DNA of 64,000 nt from contig JAJSPD010000080.1 in NCBI GenBank assembly GCA_021307315.1, positions 124,001-188,000 of the forward strand, in the 5' to 3' direction. Made by a program: the position numbers and the translations under genes. Of this stretch, positions 30,887 to 42,349 are shown piece by piece; position 1 is the first letter of the stretch, and each line of letters opens with the position of its first letter. Source of the DNA: Bisporella sp. PMI_857 (taxonomy: Eukaryota; Ascomycota; Leotiomycetes; Helotiales; Helotiaceae). A model generated the notes under the pieces. It was not told where the DNA came from. It was given only the letters and a program-made list of their open reading frames with translations, and did not search any database.

Positions 30887-31984
30887 GACGAAAAGAAGAC
30901 AAAAGAAAATAAGATTGGTGATGGTGATGGTGACAGGTGTTTAGACGAATACAAAGCATTATATATGAGGAAAGGCACACGCGAAATACGAGAGCGAGAT
31001 GAGAGAGATTCATTGAATATTGTCATCTCCGGATTACATGGGTGTATCGTCAAATTTCAGTTATTGCCTATAGCTTACTCTTTTTGAAATCAGCTTGATT
31101 TCCCCTTGTAAACTTAAAGAGAGTGAAACCTCCCTCCTGATGAGTCTTTAATCTTCACCAAAAATGATTAATGATACCGGCACTACCGAAATGGCAAGGC
31201 CACCTTGCAAATAGCCTGACTTGTACGGATGGAAGAAGCAGGGGAGAGGTGGCATTGCCCGGCAATCACGAACTCGCTCCCAATCACGGAATTGGGAGAA
31301 ACTGTGCTAAAATGGTTTTTGTATCTCGTATCTCGCAACATGCACTGAATTATAGCTGTACACGGTACAGCTTCAGAGTTTACTGTACATGTATAGGAAC
31401 GAGAGACCTAGGAAGGAATCGTTTATTCACTCATTCATTAAGTCGATGGCCCGATTGGTGTGGTGTCGAGAAACGCGGCCCTACGCGTAGCACGCTTCGT
31501 CTTCGACATGGCGGGTCATAATGTGGATAGTGCGGGTGACGTAATTGGGCTTACAAGTTGGAAAGGCAAAGTTTGCTGCAAGGCAATGAATCATCAAAAT
31601 TCTTGAACCTTAATGTCACCTTTTGCAGGGTGCTGCTCAGTTTTTTGGAATTTGTGAAGGGTTAGGATCTTCAGCTGGCCATTCTTCTAGTAATCAGAGC
31701 AGTAGTAATTATCAAACAGTAGCTAAGAGCGCATCTAAAGAAAAATTTGGATTCCGAATCCGAATAAGAGAACAAGCGTACGGAAGGTAAACCCGAAGTT
31801 TACCCGATCCAATCTAACTGAATTCAGGGGAGTCAACCGGATGTTTGCAGATACTAGAAATACGCTATATCTCTCTTCTAAAGTATTTTACCATCCGTTT
31901 ATAATGGTAAACAAATCATTGGATTCAAACAATAAAAATACACAGCATTCAAAAGGAGCGAGAGAGGACATTGAAAAGCCCATT
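30887..31984. other. Upstream region of the FAD oxidase, no gene seen
   Basis: It should hold the oxidase promoter. Short frames at 31171-31521 match nothing. Confidence 0.4.
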
Positions 31985-32480
31985 TTTATTTAACTTTGCT
32001 CAGGTAGAAGCTGGACATCTGCTTCGCTCGTATTTCGCTTCTGAAACGCGGGGTTATCTTCCTATGACAGAGACCTCTGTAGGACTTGGACATTCCGTGT
32101 CCTGGAACCAGGCTGCGATGCCTGGCATTCCCCGTACAAGTTGCTTGGACAGAATGCGCTGAATTGGTCGAAGGTCCTGTGCTCCTCATAAATGCGACTG
32201 CTTTGCTAGTTTTGAATCACTGAGCAGGGCTGGCACATTCCAAACAGTTTGTTGGACAAGGTATGTCCTTTGTGCTCCAAATTGGAAGCAATCACCAAGT
32301 ATATGAGAGACTGTCTCGTTCGATCTCTGACACCGACACACGGCCTTGTCTACTACTTTAATCCCTTTCAAATATCCCCGGAGCCCGATCTTCTCAACCT
32401 CATGCCAATTACGCTGATGAAGATCACGTGGTATTGGCAGGTTGAAAGCAGTGGGAATTCCTGATGAACAAGCAAAGAAT
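31985..32480 (-). pseudogene. LINE C-terminal relic (RNase H/zinc tail of a Tad-like element)
   Basis: A minus-strand frame around 32186-32470 reads IPTAFNLPIPRDLHQRNW, then CRCQRSNETVSHILGDC. The C-x-C...H-x4-C pattern is typical of the C-terminal end of fungal LINE ORF2. Stops follow at 32186 and further on. This is a fragment of an old LINE, distinct from the 21-kb copy. Confidence 0.65.
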
Positions 32481-33788
32481 TGTATTCATCTGATCTCTCT
32501 AAAAGAGAATGAAAAGGAGCGTAGAAGTGGGTAAAAATCTATAATTACACCAAGGAAAGGATGTTGCTATAGTGATGTAGCAGCACATGATCTGTAAGGT
32601 TGACACCTCAACTGTACTGGAATTACTTCCTCTGGTTTTGTAGTCCTTGATCTAACTAAGCCCTCTTCTTTCTTGACGTTATTTCCGATCCAAAGTGAGA
32701 TCTATGTTGGCATCCTGTAATCCCAACCCTGGTTGATTTTGATTGTAGTGCAAGACGAAATTTCCAGTACTACCAATCTGGCATGGGGTCTTGGGTGTGT
32801 TTCAAAGCTCGAGGACTATTCGTTGCCATAATTGGATCTTAGAGAAACCCTTAGAAACCAGGGGTTAGTTAACCGCTGTGAATTTCGTTTTCACATTCAT
32901 TGGAAGTTTAAATGCCATCTACGCGGGCTCTCTATAGGAGAAGAAATCAAGAAGATTGGGTGTAAGAACCAAACCAAAAATAATCTTCTCGGAAAAGCCC
33001 TTAACGGCCACGAATAAGGGTATACAAGTCAGAAAATATTCTCTAGATGGTGACTCTCCTATGCATGATCACGAAGAAAGCACGAGGACGAGTCACGATA
33101 GACGTTATTACAATTGCCTCGATCCGAGCGCTTATTACTCCTGCGTAGGGGGAGGGGTCCCATGCACCCTTGAGCGAGGTATTTGACGAGTCAGACCAGC
33201 CACTCACTGTATTTTGCTCGTATTCACTACTCGGTTTCGCATCCGCAAACTCCTGTTCCTCCAGCCTTTTCCTTCGTAAATAGTCCCCCTGGTGCCTCCT
33301 CCAGTTCTTGCTTCGAATCATAACAATCCCGTCTTCAACAAGTTCCACTGAGTTGAGTTATGCTTAAAGCGTCTTCCTCGGTCTGATGTTCGGCGCATCT
33401 GTGGACGAAACAATTACACTCGTGCAGATGCTTGTGAAATTGTGGAGAGAATGTGGTGGCGCGTACCTTGGCAATTCATTTGATGCGGGGAATTCGTTCT
33501 TCAATCCATTACAACCGACTGGTACAGTATCTGACCGAAATATTGTAGCGAGACTTGGCCCCACTAAATTCTTACGGATGCCCTAAAACTTTGTATTCTT
33601 TAAGTGGAGAGGGAAGAGATGATCTGCTCGGGCTTTCTCTAACCGATAGGGGTAAATTGGCGTTGGTGATATACCACCCACGATCGACTTTATATATCAT
33701 CTCTTTCAATGAAGTCAGCCTTCACGCAAGCACACCCATATCTACTTAGGAAGAAACCCAGTCGAAAAGAACGCGTTCCGAACTCACT
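32481..33788. other. Intergenic; weak minus-strand frames
   Basis: A polar 101-residue minus-strand frame at 33043-33348 (KNWRRHQGDYLRRKRLEEQE) could be part of an unknown gene, but no partner exon was found. Otherwise nothing. Confidence 0.35.
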
Positions 33789-33993
33789 ATGAAGAAAATC
33801 CTCGGTGTAAGCTACTTCTCATCTGTTCAAGGACAAGCAAGAACTAGAGATTAGGAATATAAACTGACATTCTAATTAGTTAGTGCTTCTCACTGCCATG
33901 ATTGATAAAGGATGCCATTCCGTTGCGACGTCCCTAGCCCAAACACCCACTGCTATGCCAAAGAACTTTGATTCTTTTCAGACTCCTTCTGTA

Positions 33994-35293
33994 CAATCAC
34001 GTGCCGGAAGTGATCGACATTTTATCGAGATTAAAATCCTAATCAGGACAACCCCACCATCTCCTTTTTATGCCTACAACACCTGCCCTATTGTCTCTAT
34101 TCCTTCAATATTACAAAGATGCCTTCTAAGCCTAAAACTTCACGCCCAGAAACTACTCTAGAACAGCGAAGAGCTGTATGGACCTGGTATTTAGCTGGAA
34201 GAACTATAAGTGCAATTGGACGCCTTGAAAACCTACCCCGCACTACCTGCCACGATATTATTACAAGAGCAAAAGCTGGTACTGGCACCGACCGTTTTAA
34301 GAACAAGACTAGGCCTGGAATTAAGCCTAAACTTACTGTTCAGGCCGAAAGGAAGCTTGTACGCTATGCTACTACAGATACTAGAGCATGTCTGGCTGCA
34401 CTTGCAACGCCCTCCAAGTCAGGAAAGCAACTCTCCAAAAACCTAGTCCGAAAGACCCTCAAGAAGTACAACAAAGCTCGCAGACGTGCTCGCCGTAAGC
34501 CTTGGCTCAAGCCCGCACACAAAAAGAGAAGAATAGTCTTTGGAAGGGCCGAAAAGAAAAGAGATTGGGGCTTGGTTATATGGTCAGACGAATCTACCTT
34601 TGAAATTGGATATGATGGCAGAAATTGGTGGATTACACGCGGACCAGGAGAAGAATACCTTGACAAGAATCTCAAGCCTTCATTCAAGTCAGGAAGAACA
34701 AGTGTAGGAGTCTGGGGATGTTTTATGGGCAACGAATTAGGTCCTTTGGTTATTCTCTCAAAAGGGGCCAGAATGAATCAACACCGCTATACAGATGAAG
34801 TCCTCAAACCTGCTTTTGTTCCATTCTATAAAAAGATGGTTCGGAAATATGGCAAAAGAGTAGTTATTATGGAAGATGGAGCAAAATATCACTTTGCTAA
34901 AGTCCCTACTGCTTACAAGGCTCTTCACAAAGTCAGGTTATTAATTTGGCCTCCACAATCACCCGATCTTAATCCTATTGAGAATCTATGGAAGCAATTG
35001 AAGGATGCAATTAGTAGAAGGCGCCATAGAATCAGGACTATTGAGGAAATGGAGCATGCTCTTCGTCAAGAATGGGCCAAGATTCAGAAGGAAACCCTCG
35101 AGGCATTAGTTGAGAGTATGCCTAAAAGGATTACAATGATGCTGAAAAACAAAGGAGGAAGCACTAAATATTAGATTGGCTATCTAGAATGCCCATTATA
35201 TAGTCAATTGAACGTATTTTGCATGAGTTGTAGCCATTGTAATACAGAAGTATGAATTTCGGTAAGTGTCGATCACTTCCGGCACGTGATTTG
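33994..35293 (+). mobile_element. Tc1/mariner element, complete and apparently intact
   Basis: Terminal inverted repeats begin CAATCACGTGCCGGAAGTGA on the left; the right end is its inverse with one extra A. TA flanks both ends (33992-33993 and 35294-35295). The 1300-bp element holds one undamaged transposase gene. It interrupts the second exon of the glycosidase gene. Confidence 0.93.
34119..35174 (+). CDS. Tc1/mariner DDE transposase, intact
   Basis: A single uninterrupted frame of 351 residues starts MPSKPKTSRPETTLEQRR. The N-terminal half has helix-turn-helix-like segments (WTWYLAGRTISAIGRLENLP) and basic stretches that would bind the inverted repeats. The DDE catalytic core follows in order: VIWSDESTFEIGYDGRNWW (first Asp), VVIMEDGAKYHFA (second Asp, with GAKYH replacing the usual NAPxH) and WPPQSPDLNPIENLW (third acidic residue). 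It ends GGSTKY, the typical last residues of this group. Length and motifs are complete and no stop or shift is present, unlike the two other mariner copies in the window. The enzyme would cut and paste its own element into TA sites. Confidence 0.95.
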   Translation: MPSKPKTSRPETTLEQRRAVWTWYLAGRTISAIGRLENLPRTTCHDIITRAKAGTGTDRFKNKTRPGIKPKLTVQAERKLVRYATTDTRACLAALATPSKSGKQLSKNLVRKTLKKYNKARRRARRKPWLKPAHKKRRIVFGRAEKKRDWGLVIWSDESTFEIGYDGRNWWITRGPGEEYLDKNLKPSFKSGRTSVGVWGCFMGNELGPLVILSKGARMNQHRYTDEVLKPAFVPFYKKMVRKYGKRVVIMEDGAKYHFAKVPTAYKALHKVRLLIWPPQSPDLNPIENLWKQLKDAISRRRHRIRTIEEMEHALRQEWAKIQKETLEALVESMPKRITMMLKNKGGSTKY

Positions 35294-38200
35294 TACAATA
35301 TAGACCTAAATTTCGATACTGGCAAATTTCTTTCCTTATGAAAGGAACATGTCCAGAATGCTGATTTATGTAGGCTCCCAGACGCAAGTGTTCCTCCTGC
35401 TGCGGTGGCTGCTGATATCAAATCTATTGGATCAATAGGTGCAGGGGGGGTGGAATTCCTTCCTTTCTACAATGTAAGTTACCGCAACTGCATGCTGCTG
35501 AAATTAATTCTGATATGATTCGCAGTATGGTGGTAGGGTTGGCGCTCCTGTCACGGATTGGGTAACTTACGGCTACGGTACGCCGGCTTATAATGCCATC
35601 CTCAAGGCGGCGCTTCAAGCTTCAAAAGAAAGCGGGCTTCGGATAGATCTTTGCATGGGTCCTCAATCTGGGCAAGGTGTTCCTGCCTCTCCCACTGATC
35701 GTACGTTTTCAGCCATACTGTACTTCCACTGAGTATGCTAATCTGATATCCAGCTGGTCTTGCTTACGATATGGTTGCTACTTTCCCATAGGTATGCAGT
35801 AAACACGCTGATAGCCAAGCAAGGTCTTCGATTATAAAACTGTTCAAGCAGGTGAAACCTTCGATGGAAAGGTACCAGGATATGGACTTGGCCAACTCAT
35901 TTCGGTCACCCAAGCCGATGTCCTCACAGAATCAATTGCGGAATTTCCGAACGTAAAACTCGACGCATCCGCTATTACGAACCCTTTCTACAACCGAACA
36001 ACATTCAAAGTCTCAGAAAGGAGCATTACGGACTTAACAAAGACTGTGAAACCTGACGGCAGTCTGTCTATTGAGTTCCCGGCGACAACATCAGCTAAGA
36101 AACACATTGTTTTTGCCGCATATTATAAGCTTAACTTGGAAAGGGCCGCAATTCCCGGATCCGGGACCCCTCAAAACATTCTCCAGAATGGATCTTTCGC
36201 AGTTGACCGTAATATGGATTCTCTCTTTATATTCTCTTATTACCCAAGGGCGAGGTTTATTGTCAACGGAGCTTCGTAGAATTTGATAAAAAAAAACCCA
36301 CTGCACCCGCTAGCTAACTTACTTTGTAATACCTAGATTTCTCCGCTGGTGGAGCCAAAGTTACCACGGATTTTCTCGAGAAGTATGTAATGGGAAATGG
36401 AGTTCGTGATCTTTTTAAGCAGATCGGAAATTACAGTGGGTGTCAGAAGTTTCTCTCGTAAAGCTAATAATGCTGATATAGAAAAGTTTGGGAGGACAGT
36501 CTGGAAATCTATAGCACCGTGTTTTGGACGCCAAAGCTGCAAGCCACCTTCAGAAAACTTCACAGCTACGATATTGGGAAATACGCTATGCTTCTTACTC
36601 ACAACAACGGGCTCAACTTCGGCATAAATTATCACACTGCGATCGAGACGGACGCAAGCGACAAAGGCGAGGGTTACATTGAAGACTATCGAAGCGCACT
36701 AACTGTCTCTATGCAATCGTATTACAGAGCTCTGACGGAATGGTCAAGAACGTACGTCAATGCTGAATTCTCTGGCCAAGTTGGCTATAATATTCCTGTA
36801 GATGGGGCAAGTCAGATCTCTCTTTTAACTCTTTATTTGGCTAATTTCAATCCAGGCGCAAATAATTCCTGAGGTCACTGCCCCCGAAGACGAGAGCTTA
36901 GGAATGGATGAAACAGGCTCAGGCTCCCTTGGTAAGATCTAATACAAAGTTCCTAGCAAAAAAGCCAACGCCTCTCAGATCTGTACCGCCAATACGTTGG
37001 TCCCTCCAACTTGGCTGGCAAACGTGTTGTCTCCAATGAAATGGGAGCCGTGCGTGGAATTGTGTATAATCTGACGCTGCCGGAGCTTTTAAACCTTGTC
37101 AAAAGATCATGGGCAGTTGTAAGTATCCTTCCCACACTCTATTAGTGACCTGAAGTCGCAGGCCAGTCTCTGTTACGTCTTCCAAACTTTGCATAGTCCC
37201 TTACCTCTCAGATATCAGCTGACGATATTGCCACTACAAGGGAAACAATCAAATGGTCTTCCATGGTGCCAGTTTCTCAGGGCAATATCCTAACACAACG
37301 GTAAAAATTCTTCAGCGCCCCCAGTCTCTTGTGAGTTGACCTCTGACTGTTTTGTAATTCAGTGGCCTGGTGTTACCTCTTTTAGCTACTCGTTCAGCGA
37401 GCCATGGTCCCGCCACCAGCCCGTATGGGAAAATGGCTTTAGTGAGATGAACGATTTCATTGCTCGAACTCAATGGGTGCTTCAATCAGGGGTACCACAG
37501 CGAGATGTTGCGTTTTGGAATAAGAACACAAGAAGCTTGCAGCTGAACAATTCCATCAGCAACAACTTCACGGACCTTTTAGCTGCCGGTATGTTTCAAG
37601 TGTCTTTGTGGTGAAAAGGGTTTGCTGATAGATGCTACTAGGGTATGGCTATGAATTCATATCACCTGCAAACTTTGAGCTACCTCTAGCAGAAGTTAAA
37701 AATAGGATTCTTGCGCCAGATGGGCCTTCCTACAAATCTCTAGTGCTGCGATCCATTGACATGCTTACCCTACTAGGGACGGAGAAGCTCGTTCAGTATG
37801 CCAAACAAGGACTCCCAATTGTAATTCAAGGCGGTATTCCAACAACAATTGCCTCTGCCAAAGGTTTAGAGCAAGCACAGGCCAATATTAGAAGCATACT
37901 GTCACTGAAGAATGTCCGCCAAGTTAGTAGCGGACCTCTAGCTCCTACTCTCGCTCTGTTAGGAGTTCAACCACGAGCCAAAGTTTCAAATCCAGCCTGG
38001 CTGACGTACTGGCGTCTAGATAGACTGTCAGGAACGGATTATATATTCGTCTACAACGGTGGAGACACCACAAATTCCGGAACTGTCACATTTGAAACGA
38101 ACAATACTCCTTTCCTTCTTGACGCCTGGACAGGCTCCGAGGTGCCAGTCGTTGAATATACGGTCACTTCTTCGAAGACTATTACCATTCCTTTTACACT

Positions 38201-38933
38201 TGCGGCTGGTGATAACGTCCTTGTTGCGTTCAAGAAAGTCGGAAGCGGCGATGCTCCTGCAAACTACGTCACGTCAGCTCCTGTCAAGAATCTAGGCTAT
38301 GTGTACACCAAAGGAGATGGCATCAGCATCAGAGTTCCTGCCTCTGCTGGCTCAGGAAAAGTCACACTCAAAGACTCCAAAACAGTTACTATTCCTCCTC
38401 AAAAGATTACCCCTTCATTCACCCTGGGAAACTGGACTTTGACCATTGAAAGCTGGACCCCAGGTGCCGACTTCTTTGACAGCAATACCATTGGCACCAA
38501 GACAAACCAAACCATCAAAATTGATGCTCTCAAGTCTTGGCATGAAATTCCTGGCTTCAGAAACTCGTCTGGCGTCGGCTACTACAGTACTTCTTTCTCG
38601 TGGAAGAGATCAGACGGCGGCGGGGCGACTATCGTTTTTGGTAAGGTACAGAACACGATTCGGGTTCGTATCAACGGCAAGCAGCTTCCGCCTCTGAACT
38701 TGAGCGATGCCAAAGCGGACATCTCGGCTTACTTGAAGGAGGGCAAGAATTTGGTGGAGGCTACCGTCGCAACGACGTTGTACAATGCTGTCGCCCCAAT
38801 ATACTCCAGTTTGAGATCATCGGGTGCACCTCCTCGTGCTGGTCCAGGGATATCGGTTGCTTCAGAAACTCGCGTTCCGGCAGGGTTACTGGACGCGGTT
38901 GTAGTCACCCCTTACAATCTCATCCGGATCTAA

Positions 38934-39287
38934 CATATCATTCAGATAAGGGGAATTTAAATATAGTTTCAAACAAGGTTTTTAAGAGGAACAAGATTTC
39001 AAAATACCCGAAAACTCTTAGACGTACAGAAAACTTCGGGACACCGGAGGCGTAAGCCTACGGCACGATATTGGGAGAAACTGTGCCAAAACAGTACCAT
39101 CATTCAAAGATATATTCGCTACTTTGCGGCCGTTATTTGCCGCTTGCCTCTTCCTCTTCCTCTGGCGTGGGTTTTGCTTTCGGGTCATTGTCTCCTGGTT
39201 ATATATATATGCCAGATATAATTGATAATGGAGATCAGGGAAATAAACATCATCTGAGGCCGCTTCGTATTGCACTTGAGACCTTGA
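38934..39287. other. 3' flank of the glycosidase, no gene seen
   Basis: Nothing recognised. Confidence 0.35.
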
Positions 39288-40097
39288 TCACAGCCTTCCT
39301 ATCTTGTCATCTGCTGTACCCGGCGGCTCTGTGGTCGCAGTTTTTTTGTCCGCACCCGTCGCTGGAAGTGATATCCTCTGTGTACGGAGGTAGTGCCACA
39401 ACGTCGAAATTATATCAGGGCTAGCAACTCTTTGAATTTTAGTTATTATGCCTGAAGGAGTTGCAGATCCCCCTGCCTCACTAACCGATTCTCCCGGGCG
39501 TATTGCTTGTTGTTCTTGCGTGTGAATCCGAGGCGGCTTGTTCAAAGGGGAGGCTTCTGTTGAAACAAAATTGTTAGTTATCTGTCTGAATGGGATGTTG
39601 GCGCTCACTTCTATGCGTGTCACAGCCACGGTCTGAGTTAGATTGCTGCTATCTGGCCCAGTAGCAAAGGCCTGGATCGCAGGTGTAATAGGAGGGTCTA
39701 GGGATACAGGATTGAGAGGCGTGGATGATCTGGACGTCGGTAGGCCCTCTCCTCGACTCCAAGGGTTCTATAGCGGGACAATGTCTACAGGGGCAAAGGA
39801 ACCTACCGCTGGACGACTTTGGTACGTTGGAGTTAACTCTTCTGTGGCTAGCGTATCTGCGGATGCCTGTGCTAGACGCCTGCCATGGTATTGCGAATGG
39901 CTGGCACTTTCAGAGACAAGCCGAGGTGAAACTCCAAATGCGTTATCCACATCGGAGTGCGTGTACATAGCTTCACGCGATCCACCGGATCGCGGGGATT
40001 GTGGGTCTCTATCACCTATATATTTACTGGCAATAGGCCGTAGCTTAGAAGAATGAATCAACGAATACCAGAACCACAGACAACTGCACAAAAGCAT
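39288..40097 (-). pseudogene. Uncharacterised Ser/Thr/Pro-rich ORF with one stop
   Basis: Two frames in the same phase (39288-39767 and 39771-40097) are separated by a single TAG at 39768-39770, consistent with a CAG or CAA changed to TAG. The product is polar (SESASHSQYHGRRLAQASAD; SSNLTQTVAVTRIEVSANIP) with no known domain. Its upstream 130 bases coincide with repeat F (39957-40086), so the start of the frame is repeat-derived. It may be a mobile-element ORF or a decayed host gene. Confidence 0.4.
39957..40086 (+). repeat. Dispersed repeat F, third copy
   Basis: It shares GTACATAGCTTCACGCG and GGCAATAGGCCGTAGCTTAG with the 4.0-kb copy, but lacks the terminal hairpin. Confidence 0.65.
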
Positions 40098-40556
40098 TTG
40101 ATAGAACAGACCACTTGCATCGGCATATCTAAGGTGTTCATGATGAGCCGCATCTTAGTCTCACTCGCGTCCTGGATCAGAAATATTGCGTTCTGCGCAA
40201 CAAGAATTTTAATCGACCGTGCGATCTTGTACGCTACGAGAAATCATTCCATGATTAGATTTACATATCAAGGGCCTACAAGTTCGCCTCTCATCCTATT
40301 GGGTTCTCAAGAGCACCTACCCCGCCAGACACTTCCTCAAATGCATCTGCGGATTTGGATGATTAAGCAAGCGAGTAAGTTCTCTATTTGTTTAGACTGA
40401 TTTCCCAATCACCAATCGTAATAGGTCCGAGCAAGAGGACGATGATGCTAATGAAATGACTCAGGCATGTTTCCATACGAGGTAGAAATGGATATGGATT
40501 GCTTTATTATACAAGAAGTTAGAGCGGCTTCCTTGAATTAATATACATTTATTATA
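40098..40556. other. Intergenic, no gene seen
   Basis: A short minus-strand reading (SIKILVAQNAIFLIQDASE) is protein-like but isolated. Confidence 0.3.
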
Positions 40557-41541
40557 CTACTCCTGCTCAGTCAAATCAAACTGAGTAGCTAGACGGCTAA
40601 ACAACTCAAACTCCATCCTCTCAGCAGGCCTTGGGCCCTCAAGAATACTACCAATCATGTCAGAACCAGGCGGGAAATCATGCTCGAATATAGGCTCGCC
40701 GGCACCCTTCATATTTGCTAAAACCGCCTGCCGGAAGTGCCAACGGAAAAGCTGATCAACCGGCCTTTGGGGATCATCGAGAAGTCTTTGGTCAAGATGC
40801 TTTCCAGCAATACCCGTCCCATCGCGTGCAAAGCACACAATCTTGTAATTATCCTAAAATAATTAGCAATTGTATTTCTTAAAAGAAATACAATACACTT
40901 ACGTCTGGGTTAATTGAGAACTTATATACATTAAATAAGTGATGTACATCGCGACGAAGTAATAGTCCATTCTGTATCGAATTGATAGATTCTCCTTTGT
41001 CTAGGAGAATTGAGATCCAACGACTAAGACCATTACGAACCCAGTACTGTTCATAAGCTAGGGGAAAAATGTGCCCGGCCTCAAAGCTGCCCCACTCGTC
41101 ATCATCAAGATACTCTTGCCCTGTTATAACACATCGTCGATCCCGTGAACGAACAGCGTCGCGGAAAGCTTGAGTACGAGTTCCAGTTTGTAGAGAAAGC
41201 GCTCGGGATAGTACTACTTCCTTACTTGGTTCGAAAGGTTCTGTTGCAAATTAGTTACTGGTATATCAGAAGTTAAAGAACTTACTAGAAGCATAAATAT
41301 AATACTTTCCAGGTTGAAGTGGAGAGTTATCCTTCTCTATTGTGACATCGCTTTCATTTCGTAAAGTAAAGTCACTTGTAGCAATAACAATAATCTCTAC
41401 CATAATATAGAAGTTGGCATTTGTAATACAATTTGTTTCATCGTTCTTCGTTGTGAGAATCAGACCGCCAATTGTAGTGTTTCGATCGCTTGTATTGAAA
41501 ATATGAACATTGCGATATTTAGAACGGTCGCTGCCTGGCAT
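40557..41541 (-). CDS. HNH-nuclease-domain protein (HNH_2 type), three exons
   Basis: The model is complement join(40557-40853, 40903-41240, 41286-41541), 296 residues. Introns of 49 and 45 bp have GTAAGT donors. The start is the ATG giving MPGSDRSKYRNVHIFN. Residues about 1-85 form an N-terminal beta-rich region. The HNH core follows: AFRDAVRSRDRRCVITGQEY, then FEAGHIFPLAYEQYW (first His), SIQNGLLLRRDVHHLFNVYK (Asn and second His) and FSINPDDNYKIVCF. The C-terminal third contains QRPVDQLFRWHFRQAVLANM. Proteins of this type are greatly expanded in filamentous ascomycetes; their substrate is unknown, and a DNA nuclease role is inferred from the fold. The exons sum to whole codons with no lesion. 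A fragment of a second copy lies at 49.7 kb, so the family has moved or been duplicated here. Confidence 0.9.
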
Positions 41542-41999
41542 AGTAGAGACTTTGGGTCGTGAGAGGACGTCTATGAGGTGTGGGGGAACGGTTTCGTGTA
41601 GTCGTAAGACGTCTGCGTAGTGTGATAGAGCATCTACGTGCGAGAACTATAATACATCCGTGTGGTGGTCCGTGCGCCGCGGGGTGATTCACGTGACTTT
41701 GGCCCCATACCAATAGAAGCAGGGTTACAGTTGGGCCAGGCCGGAAATCGTAGCTTTGAGAGCTCAACCGGTCTTTCGCTTAAGTTCATCCAGGCTAGAG
41801 CGTTTCTTGGCGATTTGCCAAGGAACTTTCTTGCCTGGGCCAAGATTTTTCTAGACTGGCCAAACTGGAATTATGACGTTGGGAAATTTGCCAAGTCGTA
41901 GATGCTTTGCGTCCTTACTTGCTATTGTCGGTACCGTAATCTTATACTTCTTCTTTTCAACGGTTTGACATGCTCCCGCGATTTTAGAAGTCCACTGAC
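41542..41999. other. HNH upstream region and left flank of the copia insertion
   Basis: It should hold the HNH promoter. An ATG at 41902 starts a frame in phase with the amidase frame beyond the copia element; another frame there reads SLLAIVGTVILYFFF, signal-like. Either could be the lost 5' end of the amidase. Confidence 0.4.
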
Positions 42000-42198
42000 T
42001 GTGGGTATATATTGACCAAGTCGGTCGTATGACTCACACGTGGCACGTGATGGCGCACGCGCCATCACATCCCCTTTATCTTAGAACGTAGAGTAGAACT
42101 CAATACAACAACAATTACCATATCCACCAAGAGCAAGAGCACGGCCTATAAGCTGTGCCTTTTGCCCCGTGGAAGGTAAGAACACAGCGAAACCATCA
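42000..42198 (+). repeat. Copia 5' LTR
   Basis: It runs from TGTGGGTATATATTGACC to GAAACCATCA. It has a TATA-like TATATATT near its start and an internal palindrome GGCGCACGCGCC. The internal region then starts CTGATCAGCGCAGATC; the primer binding site was not recognised. Confidence 0.93.
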
Positions 42199-42349
42199 CT
42201 GATCAGCGCAGATCAAAAGCTTGATTCTTACCCTATTACAACGAATCCCACTTTACGACCCCTTACGGTTCAGGTAACACGACAGCACCTACCTGCAGCC
42301 CCGTAATCAAACCAACCCTCCTCAAAAGCACCGAATACCTTCTGCCAAT

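Larger units (their letters stand above)
33789..38933 (+). pseudogene. Secreted glycoside hydrolase (GH106/GH2-like), interrupted by a transposon
   Basis: A short first exon (33789-33804, MKKIL) and a second exon from 33884 give a signal-like start. A Tc1/mariner element then sits inside that exon at a TA. The coding text resumes as YRPKFRYW at 35300 and continues through many exons: DIKSIGSIGAGGVEFLPFYN, WVTYGYGTPAYNAILKAAL, LCMGPQSGQGVPASPTD, NILQNGSFAVD, TVFWTPKLQATFRKL, NQMVFHGASFSGQYPNTTW and a 433-residue last exon that ends in a beta-sandwich with FRNSSGVGYYSTSF. This order fits fungal GH106-type rhamnosidase-like proteins. A small intron at 35322-35373 starts with GC instead of GT. 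Near 35790 the exons can only be joined by assuming one missing base in a CCC run. With a 1.3-kb insertion in the coding region the copy should be non-functional unless translation starts downstream. Confidence 0.8.
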
